Source: Cymodocea nodosa (lineage: Eukaryota > Streptophyta > Magnoliopsida > Alismatales > Cymodoceaceae). From it: 64,000 nt of DNA. The DNA is taken from positions 2,740,501 through 2,804,500 of the forward strand of contig JAZBRI010000003.1 of NCBI GenBank assembly GCA_036874045.1. Reading direction: 5' to 3'. A program made the position numbers and the translations under genes. The notes below the pieces were generated by a model. It was not told where the DNA came from and searched no databases. It was given only the letters and a program-made list of their open reading frames with translations. This document shows, piece after piece, positions 60,701-64,000 of the stretch (position 1 is its first letter; the number at the start of each line of letters is the position of its first letter).

Positions 60701-63700
60701 CCATTGAGACAATAAAATTGTGCACCTTTACTACATTCCTTTTAATTTTTTTTACTTATGTTAGACTTCCAATTCTGCGGTTGAGGATTACTTGTGCAGA
60801 TTCCAATGGAAAAATTTTCTTTTGAAATTGTTCCAATTGAGAATGATGCATCCATGAATTACATCAGGGAAGGGAATTCAATGGAGTACTCACGCAAGAG
60901 GAGAATAGCCACTGAAAGAAAGGGTCTTCTTAAGGTGAATTTTTGTTTGGAGGAGAAAGTTTACTAACAAGTTTTCAAAGAATTTTAAAAAGCTATAGGG
61001 TCAATTTCTGGTCCTCCGATTATTTTATTATCTTAATAATCTTGCTTTTTAAAGTAACTTAAAAAGCCAGCTTTTCACATTTTCCCAATAAGCTGGTTGT
61101 TTCAATAACGAGTTTCAAATGGAATCTCACTCTTGTGGAAATTGTTCATCAAAATATCAGCAATAATACATTTCATGCCCCACTGATTCCTTGAACCCTG
61201 ACAAATATTGGACCTAAATACCCTTAAAAACTACTTTGTTCTAAGCATGGAATCCAAACTTGGAATCCAAGCATGGTTCCCAAGGCATTTTAGGCAAAAT
61301 TTGCTTAAACATATCAATCCTCAAATCCCATTGATTCTTATGAATCTAGGATGATTTTAGAGGCCAAAAACCCTCACTTACCCTTAATCCCTTCACCCAT
61401 CTTCCATCAATCTAACCTACTTCAATGACCCAAATTAGCCCATCCTTATTATAAAGCACCTTCTCCATTCACCTTGGCTATTGACCTTGCCTTTTGGAAC
61501 ATTAACAAATCAACATCAACACTAGCATCTATACTCATAAAATCACTAGCACCCATGGAATTCAACATCAATACTAACAACAAAATTTCACACTATAGTT
61601 GTAAATGAAGGGGGTAACCATTCTAGCCTTGTTAACCGTCCATCCTACCAACTTTGTTTTTTCAATATCTTTTAATATTAAATGAATGCAAGGAATAACA
61701 CATGTTGTCTAATACAAAAGATACTTTGTCCACTACTTTTTGCCAACTTTCTCAAAGTTGCATCTATTATCTATGATAATTCGTGTCATATTTCCTAACC
61801 CAACCTCCTTGACGATGCCTACCATTAACTTTAAACTTGCAATCCCTTTTTTCAAGAGATGCAACAACAAACTTGACGAAATTTGCATGATTATCATTGT
61901 AAACCATGTAATAACTTACTTATTTGTGGCACTTGTCCATCCATCGTACACTGTAATCACCCCCATACATTGAACAGTGTTTACTTGATATCTTGATGCA
62001 TGTGTCTTACTCTTCTATTTTAGCCAACATATACTTGCCCATGAATTCACGATGGGTTGGCACTATAATCCATTTTCCTTCATCTGCAGCTACAGTCAGC
62101 ATACATTGCACATGAATTCATATAGATTGGCAGGACAACATTAAAAACATATACTTTGCTATAACTATGTCAACCAATTCTCTTGCATTTCCAAAACTTC
62201 CTTTTCAATGTTTTCTTCTTTGACTTTCTTCCACTAACACATGTATTGGGATTGTCAAATCTAAGGTGAGATGCACGTTTAAAAGTTGCACCTAAGACTC
62301 TATGGTATATGGTATAAACATCCTTTTAAATTGAAAAAATTTGTGGAAAATTAAAATATCTGGTGGAGAACTAAAGAAACATGTGTTAACTTGATATAAG
62401 GAGAGATACATGCTTTTTTGAGTAGCAATGAAGGACATATTAAAAACGAGAAAATTAAAGAAATGGATAAACTGAAAACAAAATTAAAAAAAAAAAACAA
62501 ATAAAACACAGAACAAGAAAGAGAGCTTCAAAGGAAATGAAACCCCAAAAAAGGAAAAAATAGCTAGGAAAGGCTTCTAAGAGGCTGCATCATAAGGTCA
62601 CCAAGGTCTGCAACCACATTCTCACCAAGGAAAGATACGTGTTTTCATGGTAAATCTAAAGAAAACATCAATAAATCTACCTAAGAAAACCAAAATACAA
62701 AAAAAATCTAATGAAATCTATTATTACCTTAAGATTTTTGAAAATGGAAAAAGTTGAGGCAATTTCAAGCCAAAAAAATTGTAGATGGCTAAGGTGATCA
62801 TTGGTTGCCAACTTCAGTGAGCTTCTTCACTCATTCAATAATCCTTTCTAGTGATCTACCTTAGATGAGATTTTGGGTGCTTGTAAAGGAAACACAGATG
62901 AGAGAATGGCAAGGGAAATTGGAAAGACAGGAATGTTGAAGGGAATAACAGAGGGTACGTTTCTACCCTACCTAGGTAGAAACATCACTTGTTGGATTGA
63001 CATGGACCCCATGTTGGTTGACATGTGGAACCCATGCACAAAAAAGGTAACTTGTTGGTTGGCATATAATGTCAGATTGACATTTTCACGATATGTCAAC
63101 AAATTTGCAGCAATTGCCAACATGCAACCATATATCATGTCGACATTTGTGATTATCAATGTGTAAGCAAAATTTCACTGTGTCGATGTTAAATTCCTTG
63201 GATACAACACAACCAAAAATAAAAATACAATATCCTATTGCTAAAGCAGATGATAAACACACTTTCAATAATAGATCAGCAAAAAAGGTCCTCACATACC
63301 CAATATATAAATGCCCATGTGTAAAAGCCACATGACATGCAAACTACAAATTTCAAATACTAATTATTAAGGAATATGGACACCAAACAGACTGAATTTG
63401 ATCATTTTATCAGGTTGCAGTTGATTAAATCCAGTTACATTACATCTACCAGAATACATGACAATTTGACAAACATTTAAATACAAAAAGAATAAATATT
63501 TTACCATCTACGAAAAATTTTTCAAAGCAAGTAATAGATTCAACTTTCTCTAGCATAATAAATCAAATATTCAACACTAAAATAAAGGTAATGTAAGTTA
63601 CCTCTCGTTGTGCATCAGAAAGGAAAGAACCCGTTAGATCACATAGAACCTCTAGCATGTCATTGAATGTCACTTTCCCCTTCCCATCTATGTCATAGAC

Positions 63701-64000
63701 TTTGAAAATTACTAGAGAATGCAATAATGAGAAAATCAGTATGGTGGGTAAAATAAAATGGTATAGTCAACATGATGAACTAAAATTTCTTGCTAGGAAT
63801 TAAAAAGTTAAAATAAAAGAATGAAATTGTAACAATAACTATAACCCAACCAAGGGAAAAGAGCATCACAACAAGAAATTCCTCATAGGAAAAGCTAAGA
63901 ATTGGCTGTACATTTAATTTTTTGTTGGAGGCTTGCTCTTGGGCTAAATGCAGACAAGAAGACTACAAAATCCTTGAAGTTCAGTCCATCAACAATCCTA
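57759..64000 (-). CDS. Calcineurin B-like EF-hand protein, 3' part (continues past the window)
   Basis: Four exons are visible on the minus strand: 63912-64000 (start beyond the window), 63602-63711, 58700-58774 and 57759-57809. They are joined by GT-AG introns of 200, 4827 and 890 bases with matching phases. The joined C-terminal part has VDGLNFKDFVVFLSAFSPRA, then ASLQQKIKLIFKVYD, a canonical EF-hand loop DIDGKGKVTFND, LEVLCDLTGSFLSDAQREQV, LSHVLEEAGYGKNC, YVDDFIKVLG and the end MDVEVPVD. This matches plant calcineurin B subunit-type proteins such as Arabidopsis At3g18430 (about 175 residues), calcium sensors probably acting as regulatory subunits. The last EF-hand (around SLYVDDF) lacks ligands. 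The N-terminal half, with its possible myristoylation site, is outside the window. Confidence 0.9.
58560..58640. repeat. Poly-A run in the calcineurin B-like intron
   Basis: An A run of roughly 17-20 bases (about 58571-58589, opposite a T run on the sense strand) lies just downstream of exon 58700-58774. No element boundary could be tied to it. Confidence 0.5.
59709..59733. repeat. (TA)n microsatellite
   Basis: An uninterrupted AT dinucleotide run of about 25 bases lies in an AT-rich intron segment. The surrounding 59400-60010 repeats phrases like AAGTCAAGTTTGAAC and AAGTCAAGCTTCAAC in direct orientation and is probably old repeat debris. Confidence 0.7.
60445..61122. mobile_element. Candidate TIR element carrying an exon-like segment
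   Basis: The left end CCGTTTGGAATTTTC...GAAAGCTTATTGGG resembles the complement of the right end CCATTTGAAACTCG...CCAGCTTATTGGG, with small gaps. The element is about 680 bases, inside the 4.8-kb intron of the calcineurin B-like gene. Within it, 60800-60934 looks like an exon: an acceptor-like TTGTGCAG precedes 45 open codons, and AAG/GTGAAT follows. No clear target duplication was found, so the family and the exact ends are uncertain. Confidence 0.4.
61580..62340 (-). mobile_element. Decayed hAT transposase in the calcineurin B-like intron
   Basis: Broken minus-strand frames fit the DUF659 region of hAT transposases: a VYDGWTSATNK block (counterpart of 'MSDGWTD'), then GLGNMTRIIIDNRCNF (position of 'VVTDNASN'), and then a TTCVIPCIHLILKDIEK block (position of 'TPCAAHCLDLMLEDI'). 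Last is VNKARMVTPFIYNYS. Upstream sequence to about 62340 may be the BED/N-terminal part. Ends were not found. It differs from the hAT relic at 50290 and is in the opposite orientation. Confidence 0.65.
62341..63601. other. Remaining part of the long calcineurin B-like intron
   Basis: AT-rich intron sequence. A frame at 62873-63166 has no recognised family. A short inverted repeat GTTTCTACC / GGTAGAAAC lies at about 62960-62984. No gene is supported. Confidence 0.45.

Noticed and set aside
1-64000. CRISPR arrays, operons, phage or bacterial genes, and tRNA/rRNA genes
   Set aside because: None seen. Direct repeats here are plant minisatellites or transposon-derived, and the only tRNA-like sequence is the SINE head at 19388-19432.

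Overview
The window is nuclear DNA of a flowering plant. The evidence is GT-AG introns that join exactly in frame, a nuclear-encoded mitochondrial ribosomal protein S11, a plant-type MICU with extra EF-hands, and plant-specific families (DUF7722, ALP1-like, AVT6). Gene starts are GC-rich and spacers are very AT-rich, which would suit a non-grass monocot, but the species cannot be proved from the sequence. I see no bacterial, CRISPR or operon-like system and no clearly new biological system. The interest lies in transposon biology inside and around ordinary genes.

Layout. At 0.5-6.7 kb are a single-exon mitochondrial S11 gene (minus) and, divergent from it, a five-exon tafazzin-type acyltransferase gene (plus, 284 aa). 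At 7-10 kb is AT-rich spacer with a decayed RTE-type LINE. At 10.1-12.2 kb are a doubtful small spliced transcript and a serine/histidine-rich protein gene (both minus). At 14-17.6 kb is a decayed PIF/Harbinger DNA transposon carrying remains of both of its genes. At 18.8-23.7 kb is an eight-exon MICU gene (475 aa) with an Au-type SINE in intron 1. At 24.8-27.7 kb are a single-exon AVT6-type amino acid transporter and a DUF7722 small protein (both minus).

At 30.8-32.1 kb is an intact domesticated Harbinger-type transposase gene (ALP1-like, minus) whose catalytic positions look lost. It is head-to-head with a COBW/ZNG1-type zinc-binding GTPase gene (plus, 32.5-52.2 kb). That gene has ten exons (451 aa) spread over about 20 kb, because its introns hold an L1-type LINE, a hAT MITE, an RTE LINE interrupted by an old small LTR element, and a hAT transposase relic. 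At 53.9-56.2 kb is a three-exon gene for a 166-aa protein with a long acidic tail and a basic C-terminus. At 56.5-57.1 kb is an irregular tandem repeat. From 57.8 kb to the window end is the 3' part of a calcineurin B-like EF-hand gene (minus), with a 4.8-kb intron holding a hAT relic and a possible gene-fragment-carrying TIR element.

The genes are independent housekeeping units, not a pathway. Two of them (MICU and the calcineurin B-like protein) are calcium sensors, two products are mitochondrial (S11, MICU), and one is a metal chaperone-type GTPase. Exon joins were made by hand from GT-AG sites and reading phase. The full MICU, COBW, acyltransferase and acidic-tail reading frames close without a leftover base, which supports those models.
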